Of a stretch of DNA of 64,000 bases, positions 8,302 through 17,285 are shown piece after piece. Within the stretch, counting starts at the first letter, position 1. Every line of letters begins with the position of its first letter. Location: contig NZ_FXUY01000001.1 in NCBI RefSeq assembly GCF_900182985.1, forward strand, positions 4,723,501 through 4,787,500. The letters are read 5' to 3'. The position numbers were made by a program, and so were the translations under genes. Origin of the DNA: Pseudomonas helmanticensis. Lineage in GTDB: Bacteria > Pseudomonadota > Gammaproteobacteria > Pseudomonadales > Pseudomonadaceae. The notes under the pieces are model-generated. The model was not told the DNA's origin and made no database searches. It saw only the letters and a list, made by a program, of their open reading frames with translations.

Positions 8302-9696
8302 ATGACCAATCCTGCCCTGATTGATGAACTGAAGACCCTGGTCGAGCCTGGCAAGGTCCTGACCGACGCCGACTCCCTGAATGCGTACGGCAAGGATTGG
8401 ACCAAGCACTTTGCCCCGGCGCCGAGCGCCATCGTGTTTCCCAAGACCATCGAGCAGGTGCAGGCCGTGGTCCGCTGGGCCAACACGCACAAGGTTGCGC
8501 TGGTGCCATCGGGCGGGCGCACCGGGCTTTCCGCCGCTGCCGTCGCCGCGAATGGCGAAGTGGTTGTCTCGTTCGACTACATGAATCAGATTCTCGATGT
8601 GAACCTCACTGACCGCACCGCCGTTTGTCAGCCGGGCGTGGTCACCGAGCATTTACAGAACGTCGCCGAAGAAAAGGGCCTGTATTACCCGGTCGACTTC
8701 GCCTCGGCAGGTTCCAGTCAGATTGGCGGCAACATTGGTACCAATGCCGGCGGGATCAAGGTGATTCGCTACGGCATGACCCGTAACTGGGTCGCCGGCA
8801 TGAAAGTCGTCACCGGCAAGGGCGATGTGCTGGAACTGAACAAAGACCTGATCAAGAACGCCACCGGCTACGACTTGCGCCAGCTGTTCATCGGCGCTGA
8901 AGGCACCCTCGGTTTCGTCGTCGAAGCGACCATGCGCCTCGATCGTGCGCCGAAAAACCTTACCGCCATGGTCCTCGGCACCGCCGACTTCGACTCGATC
9001 ATGCCGGTGCTGCACGCTTTCCAGGGCAAGCTCGACCTCACCGCATTCGAATTTTTCTCCGACAAAGCTCTGGCCAAAGTCATGGGCCGTGGCGACGTAC
9101 CGGCGCCGTTCGAGACCGATTGCCCGTTCTACGCGTTGCTGGAATTTGAAGCGACGACTGAAGAAGTGGCCAACAGCGCGCTGGAAACCTTCGAACATTG
9201 CGTCGAGCAGGGTTGGGTACTGGACGGCGTGATGAGCCAGAGCGAAACCCAGCTGCACAATCTGTGGAAGCTGCGCGAATACATCTCCGAGACCATCTCG
9301 CACTGGACGCCGTACAAGAACGACATCTCGGTCACCGTCTCGAAAGTGCCGGCGTTCCTCAAGGAAATCGATGCGATCGTCGGCGAACACTACCCGGACT
9401 TCGAAATCGTCTGGTTCGGCCACATCGGCGACGGCAACCTGCACTTGAACATCCTCAAGCCGGATAACCTGAGCAAGGACGAGTTCTTCGCCAAGTGTGC
9501 GACCGTCAACAAGTGGGTGTTCGAAACCGTCGAGAAGTACAACGGTTCGATCTCCGCCGAGCACGGCGTGGGCATGACCAAGCGCGATTACTTGACCTAC
9601 AGCCGCTCGCCGGTTGAGATCGAGTACATGAAAGCGGTGAAAGCGGTGTTCGACCCGAACGGCATCATGAACCCGGGCAAGATCTTCGCGGTTTGA
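8302..9696 (+). CDS. FAD-binding oxidoreductase, probable D-2-hydroxyglutarate dehydrogenase
   Basis: The start is taken as ATG 8302 (MTNPALIDEL), giving 464 residues. Upstream ATGs at 8272 and 8278 are possible but give an extension of no recognisable family character. The protein is of the GlcD/D2HGDH type. The N-terminal FAD domain contains LVPSGGRTGLSAAAV, SSQIGGNIGTNAGG and IGAEGTLGFV. The C-terminal substrate domain contains WFGHIGDGNLHLN and AEHGVGMTKR, the metal and substrate site. Established work in Pseudomonas stutzeri (recalled) shows that this neighbour of serA removes the D-2-hydroxyglutarate that SerA makes while regenerating NAD, and passes electrons to ETF. The divergent placement next to serA supports the same role here. 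Electron acceptor and substrate are inferred. Confidence 0.85.
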   Translation: MTNPALIDELKTLVEPGKVLTDADSLNAYGKDWTKHFAPAPSAIVFPKTIEQVQAVVRWANTHKVALVPSGGRTGLSAAAVAANGEVVVSFDYMNQILDVNLTDRTAVCQPGVVTEHLQNVAEEKGLYYPVDFASAGSSQIGGNIGTNAGGIKVIRYGMTRNWVAGMKVVTGKGDVLELNKDLIKNATGYDLRQLFIGAEGTLGFVVEATMRLDRAPKNLTAMVLGTADFDSIMPVLHAFQGKLDLTAFEFFSDKALAKVMGRGDVPAPFETDCPFYALLEFEATTEEVANSALETFEHCVEQGWVLDGVMSQSETQLHNLWKLREYISETISHWTPYKNDISVTVSKVPAFLKEIDAIVGEHYPDFEIVWFGHIGDGNLHLNILKPDNLSKDEFFAKCATVNKWVFETVEKYNGSISAEHGVGMTKRDYLTYSRSPVEIEYMKAVKAVFDPNGIMNPGKIFAV

Positions 9697-9737
9697 TCTG
9701 AAATCCTTGATGAATCAATGAAGGCAGGAGTCGGTAA

Positions 9738-10403
9738 ATGAGCTATCAGCACCAGTACGTCGACGGCACACGCATCCATTTCCCGATCGGGAAAGTGGTG
9801 TGCATTGGCCGTAATTACGCCGAACACGCCAAGGAACTGGACAACCCGGTGCCTACCGAGCCGTTGCTGTTCATCAAGCCCGGCAGTTGCGTGGTCGAGC
9901 TGGAAGGCGGTTTTGCCATTCCGACCGAGCGCGGTTCGGTGCACTACGAAGCGGAAATCGCCGTGTTGATCGGCAAGCCATTGTCGACCAAGCCGAGCCG
10001 TGAAGAAGTGCTCGACGCGATCTCCGGCTTCGCCCCGGCACTCGACCTGACCCTGCGCGACAAGCAGGCCGAGCTGAAAGCCAAGGGCCTGCCGTGGGAA
10101 ATCGCCAAGTCGTTCGACGGCGCGGCAGTGCTTGCGCCGTTCGTGGTTGGCAGCACCTTTGCGGACCTGACCGACATCGGCATTCGCCTGACCATCAACG
10201 GCGAAGTGCGCCAGGACGGCAACAGCAGCGCGATGCTCAACCCGATCGTGCCGATGATCCAGCACATGGCCGGCTGCTTCTCGCTGCAGGCCGGTGACGT
10301 GATCCTCACCGGCACGCCGGTGGGTGTCGGCCCGCTGAACGTCGGCGATGACATCGTCCTCGAACTGGTCGGCGCGAGCAGCTTCACCAGCAGCGTGCGC
10401 TGA
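9738..10403 (+). CDS. Fumarylacetoacetate hydrolase family protein (YcgM/FAHD1 type)
   Basis: This 221-residue protein is the single-domain form of the FAH fold. It starts at ATG 9738 after AGGAG. The substrate loop KVVCIGRNYAEHAKEL is near the N-terminus, the metal ligands are in VHYEAEIAVLIGK and APALDLTLRD, and SFDGAAVLAPF and ILTGTPVGVGPL are standard later motifs. Members act as acylpyruvate hydrolases or oxaloacetate tautomerases/decarboxylases; which one applies here cannot be told. It lies 41 bases after the dehydrogenase gene on the same strand and is probably cotranscribed. A T-run and a palindrome follow the stop. Confidence 0.9.
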   Translation: MSYQHQYVDGTRIHFPIGKVVCIGRNYAEHAKELDNPVPTEPLLFIKPGSCVVELEGGFAIPTERGSVHYEAEIAVLIGKPLSTKPSREEVLDAISGFAPALDLTLRDKQAELKAKGLPWEIAKSFDGAAVLAPFVVGSTFADLTDIGIRLTINGEVRQDGNSSAMLNPIVPMIQHMAGCFSLQAGDVILTGTPVGVGPLNVGDDIVLELVGASSFTSSVR

Positions 10404-10432
10404 TTAAGCATTTTTTTGTTGTGATGTGATTT

Positions 10433-10527
10433 TGTGGCGAGGGGATTTATCCCCGTTGGACTGCGCAGCAGTCCCAAGATCTTTGGGGCTGCTGCGCGAC
10501 CCAACGGGGATAAATCCCCTCGCCACA
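10433..10527. repeat. Inverted palindrome (TGTGGCGAGGGGATTTATCC family)
   Basis: TGTGGCGAGGGGATTTATCC plus CCGTTGG on the left is mirrored exactly at the right end, with shorter imperfect pairing across the centre (GCAGCAG/CTGCTGC). Relatives occur at 13636-13772 and 37676-37771. Another short T-run lies at 10410-10417, after the preceding gene. Confidence 0.9.
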
Positions 10528-10692
10528 GAGGCCTGGCCGGTATTTTTGTGTCTTGGCCCGCAAACCCACAGGGCAATCCCGCCATTTGCCGTTTTTTTCA
10601 CATCCTGTCTGGATAATTTCCGCAATTCTGGCGTCTGAGCCGGCCTCTTTGTGCTATTACCCATAGCCTGAATTTTCGGAACGCGTCCTTCG

Positions 10693-11616
10693 ATGTCATC
10701 TCAAACTCAGCTCAAATCTGCTCGCCGCTCACGTTTCGCCCTGCGTTGGTACTTCTGGTTGTTGTTGGTGGTCGCTGCCGTTTATGGCCTGGCGTTCGCC
10801 ATGCATTGGGATGACCGCGCGGTGCTGTGGGTGCATGAGCGCTTCGAAAGTCAGGCCGAGCAGAAGCAAAGCATCTGGCTGCCGGACTATCGCGCGGTGA
10901 TCGACGCGAAGTTGTTGCCGGGCATGGAGAAGGATGAGGCCTCGGACCTTTCCTATAACCCGCAGACCAAAACCCTGTTCTCGGTGATGGGCAAAAATCC
11001 GTTCCTGGTCGAGCTGACCCTGCAGGGCGATGTGTTGCGCAAGATGCCGCTGGTGGGCTGGGTCAACCCGGAAGGTTTGACCGTGATGGAAAATGGCCTG
11101 ATGGCGATCGTCGATGAGCGCGAGCACATCCTCACCATCGTCAAGGTCGACGCCAACACCCGCGAGCTGAATATCGCCGACTTCCCGAAATATGACCTCG
11201 GCCCTTCCGCCAACCAGAACAAGGCTTTCGAGGCGATTACCTGGGATCCGCGTAATCAACAATTGTTGCTGGGCGAAGAGCGACCGCCAGCGCTGTTCAC
11301 CTGGAAAAGCGATGGCAGCCAGATCCTCAAGGGTGACAAGCAGAAACTGGCCAGCGACGAGCTGGATATCCGCAATCTTTCGGCACTGGCGATCGACCCG
11401 CGCACCGGCCACACCCTGGTGCTCTCGGCCGACTCGCATCTGCTGCTGGAGCTGGACGAGAAGGGCGAGCAAGTCAGCTTCATGACCTTGCTCAGTGGCT
11501 TCAATGGTTTGAAGAAAACCATTCCCCGCGCCGAAGGCGTAACCATGGACGAGGCGGGCACGCTGTACATGGTCAGCGAGCCGAACCTGTTCTATCGCTT
11601 CGAAAAACAGAGGTAG
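10693..11616 (+). CDS. SdiA-regulated domain-containing protein, paralogue 1
   Basis: This 307-residue protein has a cytoplasmic N-terminus rich in Arg and Lys, one membrane segment (about 19-38) and a periplasmic beta-propeller-like domain. Recurrent propeller-strand motifs include EASDLSYNPQTKTLFSV, VNPEGLTVMENG, AFEAITWDPRNQQLLLG, DIRNLSALAIDPRTGHTLVLS and AEGVTMDEAGTLYMVSEPNLFY. These match the SdiA-regulated/YjiK family, whose role is not established. The next gene is a clear paralogue with the same layout, so this is a tandem duplication. A repeat-rich spacer of about 210 bases separates them. Confidence 0.85.
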   Translation: MSSQTQLKSARRSRFALRWYFWLLLVVAAVYGLAFAMHWDDRAVLWVHERFESQAEQKQSIWLPDYRAVIDAKLLPGMEKDEASDLSYNPQTKTLFSVMGKNPFLVELTLQGDVLRKMPLVGWVNPEGLTVMENGLMAIVDEREHILTIVKVDANTRELNIADFPKYDLGPSANQNKAFEAITWDPRNQQLLLGEERPPALFTWKSDGSQILKGDKQKLASDELDIRNLSALAIDPRTGHTLVLSADSHLLLELDEKGEQVSFMTLLSGFNGLKKTIPRAEGVTMDEAGTLYMVSEPNLFYRFEKQR

Positions 11617-11625
11617 TGCCTCTGT

Positions 11626-11727
11626 GTAGGAGCTGCCGCAGGTTCGGGCCGCGTTCGGACGATCTTTTGACTGTCGGACGCAGAGCGTCCCCGGCTGCAT
11701 TCCCACGCAGAGCGTGGGAACGATCAA
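11626..11727. repeat. Mixed repeat: degenerate REP half plus palindrome of the TCCCACGCAGAGCGTGGGAA family
   Basis: A degenerate REP half (TGTAGGAGCTGCCGCAGG) starts at about 11626. It is followed by GGACGCAGAGCGTCC and TTCCCACGCAGAGCGTGGGAA, two self-complementary stems. The same palindrome family occurs at 28259-28364 and 40502-40601. Confidence 0.8.
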
Positions 11728-11826
11728 ATACAGGGTTGGGTTGTGGTTTGGGGCAAGTGGCCATTAAGCTTCAGTTCAGACGGGCGTGATATTTCATCCG
11801 CCTGTTCTGATTCCGAGCCCGCCCGA

Positions 11827-12744
11827 ATGCGTCGACTTGCCCGTCCCAAACCTCTGGTCATCATCGTCTCGGTGATTGCACTGCTCGTATTGATTGCGAT
11901 CGGCCAATACCTGCGCCTGTTCGAGCGTGCCTGGTTCAATCTGCACACCTTGTGGCAGCCGCAGAGCAGTGAATCGATTGCCTTGAACCAATATCGAGTC
12001 GAGATCGAGGCTAGGGTCATCGAAGGGCTGGACGACGATGTTTCCGCACTGACCTTCGATCCGGTGCGTAAAAGCCTGTTCACCGTGACCAACAAGAATG
12101 CCGAACTGGTCGAGTTGTCGCTGGAGGGCAGGATCCTGCGGCGCATCGCCCTGATCGGCTTCGGCGACCCGGAGGCCGTCGAATTCATCAGCGCCGACAC
12201 CTACGTCATCACCGACGAACGCCAGCAGCGGCTGATCAAGATTCATCTGGAAAAAGACACGACCTTCCTCGATGCGGCCGACGCCGAGCAGATGACCCTC
12301 GGTGTGCACATGAGCGGCAACAAGGGGTTCGAGGGCTTGGCCTATGATTCAGTCGGCAAGCGCCTGTTCGTTGCGAAAGAGCGCGATCCGATGCTGATCT
12401 ACGAAGTGCATGGCTTTCCGCACTTCAACCCGGAAAAGTCTTACGCCGTGCACGTGATCAACAACCCCAAGCGTGACGCCGGGATGTTTGTGCGCGATCT
12501 GTCGAGCCTGCAATACGATGAACGCAGCGGCCATTTGCTGGCGCTGTCGGATGAGTCGCGATTGATTCTGGAGCTGGATGTCGACGGGCGCCCGTTGAGT
12601 ACCATGTCGATCAGTGGCGGCCGCCAGGGTTTGCAGAAAACCGTGCCGCAGGCCGAAGGCATTGCGATGGATGATGACGGGACGTTGTATCTGGTGAGCG
12701 AGCCTAACCTGTTTTACGTCTTCAAAAAACCGGCACAGCCTTAA
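11827..12744 (+). CDS. SdiA-regulated domain-containing protein, paralogue 2
   Basis: The start is taken as ATG 11827 (MRRLARPKPL), giving 305 residues; the frame is open further upstream but without a membrane-protein-like N-terminus. One membrane segment (about residues 10-28) precedes a periplasmic propeller-like domain with DDVSALTFDPVRKSLFTV, GDPEAVEFISADTYV, GFEGLAYDSVGKRLFVAKE, DLSSLQYDERSGHLLALSDE and AEGIAMDDDGTLYLVSEPN. It is paralogous to the gene at 10693, with the same order of strands and the same ending SEPNLFY-F. Function is unknown. A 90-base perfect palindrome follows its stop. Confidence 0.83.
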   Translation: MRRLARPKPLVIIVSVIALLVLIAIGQYLRLFERAWFNLHTLWQPQSSESIALNQYRVEIEARVIEGLDDDVSALTFDPVRKSLFTVTNKNAELVELSLEGRILRRIALIGFGDPEAVEFISADTYVITDERQQRLIKIHLEKDTTFLDAADAEQMTLGVHMSGNKGFEGLAYDSVGKRLFVAKERDPMLIYEVHGFPHFNPEKSYAVHVINNPKRDAGMFVRDLSSLQYDERSGHLLALSDESRLILELDVDGRPLSTMSISGGRQGLQKTVPQAEGIAMDDDGTLYLVSEPNLFYVFKKPAQP

Positions 12745-12761
12745 CCCACACCACAAATCAA

Positions 12762-12851
12762 TGTAGGAGTGAGCCTGCTCGCGATAGCGGTATGTCAGTC
12801 GACATTAATATCAACGGACATACCGCTATCGCGAGCAGGCTCACTCCTACA
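12762..12851. repeat. 90-base palindrome with perfect 35-base arms (GAGTGAGCCTGCTCGCGA family)
   Basis: The left arm runs from TGTAGGAGTGAGCCTGCTCG to GGTATGTC. The right arm is its exact reverse complement, and a 20-base AT-rich loop separates them. It lies between convergent genes. A shorter relative sits at 32364-32429 inside the phosphonate operon. Confidence 0.95.
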
Positions 12852-12889
12852 GGCTTTTCGTCTGCCCACAAGTTTGTGGGTGACTGGGC

Positions 12890-13564
12890 TTACTCAGCCT
12901 TGAGGGTTTTCACGCCTTCGCTGGTACCCAGCAACAACAGATCCGCCGGACGCGCCGCGAACAAACCGTTGGTGACCACGCCGACGATCGCATTGATCTG
13001 CGCTTCCAGCTCCACCGGGTTGGTGATCTGCAGGTTGAACACGTCGAGGATGATGTTGCCGTTGTCGGTCAGCACGCCTTCGCGGTACACCGGGTCGCCG
13101 CCCAGTTTTACCAATTGACGGGCGACGTGGCTGCGCGCCATCGGGATCACTTCGACCGGCAGCGGGAACTCGCCCAGTACTGGCACCAGTTTGCTGGCGT
13201 CGGCGATGCAGATGAAGGTCTTGGCCACGGCCGCGACGATCTTCTCGCGGGTCAGGGCCGCGCCGCCGCCCTTGATCAGGTTCAGGTGCGCGTCGCTTTC
13301 ATCGGCGCCGTCAACGTAGAACTCCAGGTCGCTGACGGTGTTCAGCTCATACACCGGAATCCCGTGGCCCTTCAGGCGCGCGGCGGTGGCTTCGGAGCTG
13401 GCGACCGCGCCATCGAACGCGCCCTTGTGCTGGGCCAGTGCATCGATGAAGCAGTTGGCGGTGGAGCCGGTGCCGACCCCGACGATGCTCTTGTCGTCGA
13501 GTTTCGGAAGGATGAAGTCGACGGCGGCCTGAGCCACTGCCTGTTTGAGTTGATCCTGGGTCAT
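12890..13564 (-). CDS. rpiA: Ribose-5-phosphate isomerase A
   Basis: The product is 224 residues from ATG 13564 ([10 protein letters not shown]). The frame is open 73 codons further upstream but that stretch translates repeat DNA. The enzyme interconverts ribose 5-phosphate and ribulose 5-phosphate in the non-oxidative pentose phosphate pathway. Diagnostic segments are [13 protein letters not shown] (phosphate loop), [14 protein letters not shown], the catalytic DGADESD, and [14 protein letters not shown] with the catalytic lysine. The length equals the family norm. It diverges from ilvA across a repeat-filled spacer of 327 bases. Confidence 0.97.
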   Translation of the reverse strand: MTQDQLKQAVAQAAVDFILPKLDDKSIVGVGTGSTANCFIDALAQHKGAFDGAVASSEATAARLKGHGIPVYELNTVSDLEFYVDGADESDAHLNLIKGGGAALTREKIVAAVAKTFICIADASKLVPVLGEFPLPVEVIPMARSHVARQLVKLGGDPVYREGVLTDNGNIILDVFNLQITNPVELEAQINAIVGVVTNGLFAARPADLLLLGTSEGVKTLKAE

Positions 13565-13635
13565 GCGGGCTCCGGAAGCGGGCAAGGTGAGAACGGAAAG
13601 GCCGGCATTATATCCCCATGCCCGGCGAAAACTCC

Positions 13636-13772
13636 TGTGGCGAGGGGATTTAGCGAAACGTCGCACCGCCCCGTTCGGCGGCGCAGCCGTCGTAAAACCT
13701 GAGCTCGCGGTATTTTTGAAAGAATGCCGGGGAGCGCTTCGCACTCCAACGGGGATAAATCCCCTCGCCACA
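13636..13772. repeat. Long inverted palindrome (TGTGGCGAGGGGATT family)
   Basis: TGTGGCGAGGGGATTTA on the left and TAAATCCCCTCGCCACA on the right flank a core of about 100 bases that is less symmetrical than in the copies at 10433 and 37676. It fills most of the 13565-13891 gap. The rest (13773-13891) holds the presumed ilvA promoter, but I see no convincing -35/-10 pair. Confidence 0.8.
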
Positions 13773-13891
13773 ATGGTGCTCACGCAAGAATGGATTTCCA
13801 GACCTTAAAACCACCTGTTTAGTGTGGTCGACCGGGCAAAAGCCGGGTTAGACTCCTTGGCCCTGCCCAACCCGCTCAGTGATGCTTTCCG

Positions 13892-15406
13892 ATGCTCGAA
13901 CAGTACGTCAAAAAGATCCTCACCTCGCGCGTTTATGACGTTGCCGTAGAAACCCCGCTGCAGAACGCTCGCCAGCTCTCCGAGCGGCTGGGCAATGACA
14001 TCTGGCTCAAGCGCGAAGACTTGCAGCCGGTGTTCTCGTTCAAGATTCGCGGCGCCTACAACAAACTGACTCAGTTGACTGACGAAGAGCGCGCCCGTGG
14101 CGTGGTCACCGCGTCGGCAGGCAACCATGCGCAGGGTCTGGCCCTGGCGGCGAAAGTGCTGGGCGTCAAAGCCACCATCGTCATGCCCAAGACCACCCCC
14201 GAGATCAAGGTCGAAGGCGTGCGTTCGCGTGGCGGCAAAGTGGTGCTGCATGGCGACTCGTTCCCGGAAGCCCTGGCCTACTCGCTGAAACTGGTCGACG
14301 AAAAAGGCTACGTGTACATCCACCCGTACGACGATCCGCACACCATCGCCGGGCAGGGCACCGTGGCGATGGAAATTCTGCGCCAACACCCGCAGCCGCT
14401 GGACGCGATTTTCGTCCCGGTCGGTGGTGGCGGTTTGATCGCCGGTATCGCTGCGTACGTGAAATACCTTCGGCCGGACATCAAAGTCATCGGCGTCGAG
14501 CCAGACGATTCCAACTGCCTGCAAGCCGCGATGGCTGCCGGCGAGCGTGTGGTGCTGCCGACCGTGGGCATTTTTGCCGACGGCGTAGCGGTGGCGCAGA
14601 TTGGCCAGCACACCTTCGACATCTGCAAAGATTATGTCGATGAAGTGATCACCGTCAGCACTGACGAGATCTGTGCAGCCATCAAGGATATCTATGACGA
14701 TACCCGCTCGATCACCGAACCTGCCGGCGCGTTGGGCGTGGCCGGGATCAAGAAATACGTCGAACAACGCGGTGTCAGCGGCCAGACTTTCGTTGCCATC
14801 GACTCCGGTGCCAACGTCAACTTCGACCGCTTGCGCCACGTTGCCGAGCGCGCCGAACTGGGTGAGGGCCGCGAAGCGATCATCGCCGTGACCATCCCCG
14901 AGAAGGCCGGCAGCTTCAAGGCGTTCTGCGAAGCCATCGGCAAGCGCCAGATCACCGAATTCAACTACCGCTACAACACCGGCAGCGAAGCGCACATCTT
15001 CGTTGGCGTGCAGACTCACCCGGAAAACGATCCGCGCAGTGCGTTGCTGGCGAGCCTGACCGAGCAGGGCTTCCCGGTACTCGACCTGACCGACAACGAA
15101 CTGGCCAAGTTGCACATCCGCCACATGGTCGGCGGCCGCGCGGCGCAGGTGGTCGATGAAGTGGTGTTCCGCTTCGAGTTCCCGGAACGTCCGGGGGCGC
15201 TGTTCAACTTCCTTAATAAGCTCGGTGGGCGCTGGAACATCTCGATGTTCCACTACCGTAACCACGGCGCCGCCGATGGCCGTGTGGTCGCCGGCCTGCA
15301 AGTGCCGCACGACGAGCGTCATCTGGTGCCGGCGGCGCTTGAGGAAATCGGTTATCCATACTGGGACGAAAGCGAGAACCCGGCCTATCAGCTGTTTCTT
15401 GGCTGA
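13892..15406 (+). CDS. ilvA: Threonine ammonia-lyase, biosynthetic
   Basis: This 504-residue protein deaminates threonine to 2-oxobutanoate, the committed step of isoleucine synthesis. The PLP lysine is Lys51 in FSFKIRGAYNK. SAGNHAQGLALAA binds substrate, and the glycine loop VPVGGGGLIAG holds the cofactor phosphate. After about residue 325 two ACT-like regulatory domains follow (IPEKAGSFKAFCEAIGK and FPERPGALFNFLNKLGG), as in the long, isoleucine-inhibited form. The length matches that form. The start at 13892 was the only sensible ATG before the conserved N-terminus. Confidence 0.97.
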   Translation: MLEQYVKKILTSRVYDVAVETPLQNARQLSERLGNDIWLKREDLQPVFSFKIRGAYNKLTQLTDEERARGVVTASAGNHAQGLALAAKVLGVKATIVMPKTTPEIKVEGVRSRGGKVVLHGDSFPEALAYSLKLVDEKGYVYIHPYDDPHTIAGQGTVAMEILRQHPQPLDAIFVPVGGGGLIAGIAAYVKYLRPDIKVIGVEPDDSNCLQAAMAAGERVVLPTVGIFADGVAVAQIGQHTFDICKDYVDEVITVSTDEICAAIKDIYDDTRSITEPAGALGVAGIKKYVEQRGVSGQTFVAIDSGANVNFDRLRHVAERAELGEGREAIIAVTIPEKAGSFKAFCEAIGKRQITEFNYRYNTGSEAHIFVGVQTHPENDPRSALLASLTEQGFPVLDLTDNELAKLHIRHMVGGRAAQVVDEVVFRFEFPERPGALFNFLNKLGGRWNISMFHYRNHGAADGRVVAGLQVPHDERHLVPAALEEIGYPYWDESENPAYQLFLG

Positions 15407-15445
15407 GCGGCTACGCTGATGGGCAAGCCATAAGGAATTTTGACA

Positions 15446-15871
15446 ATGGAAACGTTAACGGCCCTGAAAATGGCGCACGTGGTCGCAACCGTGGTCTTGC
15501 TGACCAGTGCGCTGGGCCTGGGCATCTGGGTTTTTCTGGCAAAACGCAAAGGTGACGCGTCGGCGGGCAGTCGCACGTTGCAGCGGCCACGGCTGTTTGT
15601 CTGGCTGTTGATGGGCCTGGCATTGCTGAGCATGCCGTTCACCGGTTGGGCGATGGTACATCTGGTCGGTTGGCCGCTGGGGCAGACGTGGATTTTGGCG
15701 TCGAGCGTGCTCTACACCGTGGCGGCGCTGGCGTGGTTGTGGTTGCTGGTGCGTTTGAATCGGTTGCGCAAGGCGCCGGGCGGGGTGGGCAAGTTCAGCT
15801 TTGCTTTGGCGTTGTTCAGTTTTGTGTGTTTTGTGGCGATTGCCGGGTTGATGGGCGCCAAACCGGTGTGA
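15446..15871 (+). CDS. DUF2269 family integral membrane protein
   Basis: ATG 15446 is preferred over an ATG two codons earlier because TAAGGA lies 9 bases upstream. The 141-residue product has four predicted membrane helices (about residues 8-30, 50-70, 75-95 and 112-135) separated by short basic loops (AKRKGD, RLNRLRKAPG). This is the layout of the DUF2269 family, which has no assigned function. It lies 40 bases downstream of ilvA on the same strand and is followed by a REP palindrome. Confidence 0.82.
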   Translation: METLTALKMAHVVATVVLLTSALGLGIWVFLAKRKGDASAGSRTLQRPRLFVWLLMGLALLSMPFTGWAMVHLVGWPLGQTWILASSVLYTVAALAWLWLLVRLNRLRKAPGGVGKFSFALALFSFVCFVAIAGLMGAKPV

Positions 15872-15875
15872 AGCG

Positions 15876-15978
15876 AAAAGATCGCAGCCTGCGGCAGCTC
15901 CTACAGGGGATTTTTGTCGATCACAAAAATGTGGTCTGACACCGAACCTGTAGGAGCTGCCGAAGGCTGCGATCTTTT
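15876..15978. repeat. Inverted REP-type palindrome with hairpin in the loop
   Basis: GATCGCAGCCTGCGGCAGCT is mirrored at the right end. The loop itself contains a small dyad (GATTTTTGTCGATCACAAAAAT). It separates the convergent DUF2269 and HAD genes. Confidence 0.9.
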
Positions 15979-15983
15979 GATCT

Positions 15984-16640
15984 TCAGCCGCGCAGAGAAA
16001 TCACCGGCCAGCCACGCTTCTCGGCCTCAGCCCGTAGATTCGGGTCCGGATCGACAGCGACCGGATTTGCCACCTGCTCCAGCAACGGCAAGTCATTCAT
16101 CGAATCGCTATAGAAATAGCTGTCGTCCAACGAATACCCGGTCTCTTCCAGCCAACGATTCAGGCGCGTCACCTTGCCATCGCGAAAGCATGGAATATCA
16201 GTGCTGCGCCCGCTGTAGCGGCCATCGACCATTTCACACTCAGTGGCGATCAGGGTTTCAACGCCCAGTCGCACAGCAATCGGCGCGGTGACGAAGCGGT
16301 TGGTCGCGGTGATGATCACCAGTTTGTCACCGGCGTCGCGGTGCTTTTTCAGCAGCTCCAGCGCTTTGGGCAGCATGATCGGCTCGATGCAGTCGCGCAT
16401 GTAATCGCTATGCCATTGATCGAGCACGGCCATTTCGGTGCGGCCGAGGATCTCCAGGCAGAAGTTCAGGTACGCGGCGTTATCCAGTTTGCCGGCCAGG
16501 TAATCCTGATAGAACTCGTCGTTGCGCGCTTTGTACGCAATCGGGTCGAGGAAGCCGCGTTCACACAGATAGTCGCCCCAGGCGTGATCGCTGTCGCCGC
16601 CCAGAAGGGTGTTGTCCAAATCGAAGAGTGCCAGGCGCAT
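15984..16640 (-). CDS. HAD-family phosphatase, probable histidinol-phosphatase
   Basis: This 218-residue HAD hydrolase has the nucleophile motif FDLDNTLL (Asp7 and Asp9), motif II IITATN, and motif [21 protein letters not shown]. It belongs to the SerB-like IB subfamily with a helical cap. By gene order it corresponds to PAO1 PA0335, which I recall being shown to be histidinol-phosphate phosphatase; that makes a role in histidine synthesis the best guess, but it is transferred by position and length, not proven here. It diverges from rppH over about 140 bases. Confidence 0.82.
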   Translation of the reverse strand: MRLALFDLDNTLLGGDSDHAWGDYLCERGFLDPIAYKARNDEFYQDYLAGKLDNAAYLNFCLEILGRTEMAVLDQWHSDYMRDCIEPIMLPKALELLKKHRDAGDKLVIITATNRFVTAPIAVRLGVETLIATECEMVDGRYSGRSTDIPCFRDGKVTRLNRWLEETGYSLDDSYFYSDSMNDLPLLEQVANPVAVDPDPNLRAEAEKRGWPVISLRG

Positions 16641-16783
16641 TGCAGTTACCCGCTGATAAGTCTGTAAAAAGGCGACAAGAATACGGTCTTTTCACAAGAG
16701 TGCACATAAGGTAGGAAGCTTCGTTGCCGCCTTATCAACCTTTGTGGAACAATGCGGCGACATGCGTTTGCGAGGTTGTTGCC

Positions 16784-17263
16784 GTGATCGACCCCGATGG
16801 TTTCCGCCCCAATGTCGGGATCATTCTGACGAATGACGCCGGCCAGGTGCTATGGGCTCGCCGTATCAATCAAGATGCCTGGCAGTTTCCGCAAGGGGGA
16901 ATCAACCCTGAAGAGACGCCGGAAGACGCCTTGTACCGCGAGCTGAACGAAGAAGTTGGCCTGGAACGTGAAGATGTTGAAATACTGGCCTGTACTCGAG
17001 GCTGGTTGCGCTATCGTTTGCCGCAACGTCTGGTGCGTACGCACAGCCAACCGCTGTGCATCGGCCAGAAACAGAAATGGTTTCTCCTGCGCCTGATCTC
17101 CAACGAGCAGCGGGTGCGGATGGATTTGACCGGTAAACCGGAGTTCGATGGCTGGCGCTGGGTCAGCTATTGGTATCCGTTGGGCCAGGTGGTGACATTC
17201 AAGCGCGAGGTGTATCGCCGCGCCCTCAAAGAGCTTGCCCCGCGCCTTTTAGCGCGCGACTGA
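16784..17263 (+). CDS. rppH: RNA pyrophosphohydrolase
   Basis: The start is taken as GTG 16784 ([10 protein letters not shown]) with GAGG upstream, giving 159 residues, the usual length. The open frame continues upstream without family similarity. The Nudix box spans residues 38-60 ([20 protein letters not shown] then VGL). The enzyme removes pyrophosphate from the 5' end of triphosphorylated mRNA and so starts RNase E-dependent decay. QKQKWFLL and [15 protein letters not shown] are typical of RppH. It lies directly upstream of ptsP with a 22-base gap, a conserved arrangement in gammaproteobacteria. Confidence 0.95.
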
Positions 17264-17285
17264 CGACGGAGTTCGACCCCGAGCC

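Noticed and set aside
13805..15322. Open frame of 505 codons on the minus strand
   Set aside because: It is antisense to ilvA with no recognisable domain.
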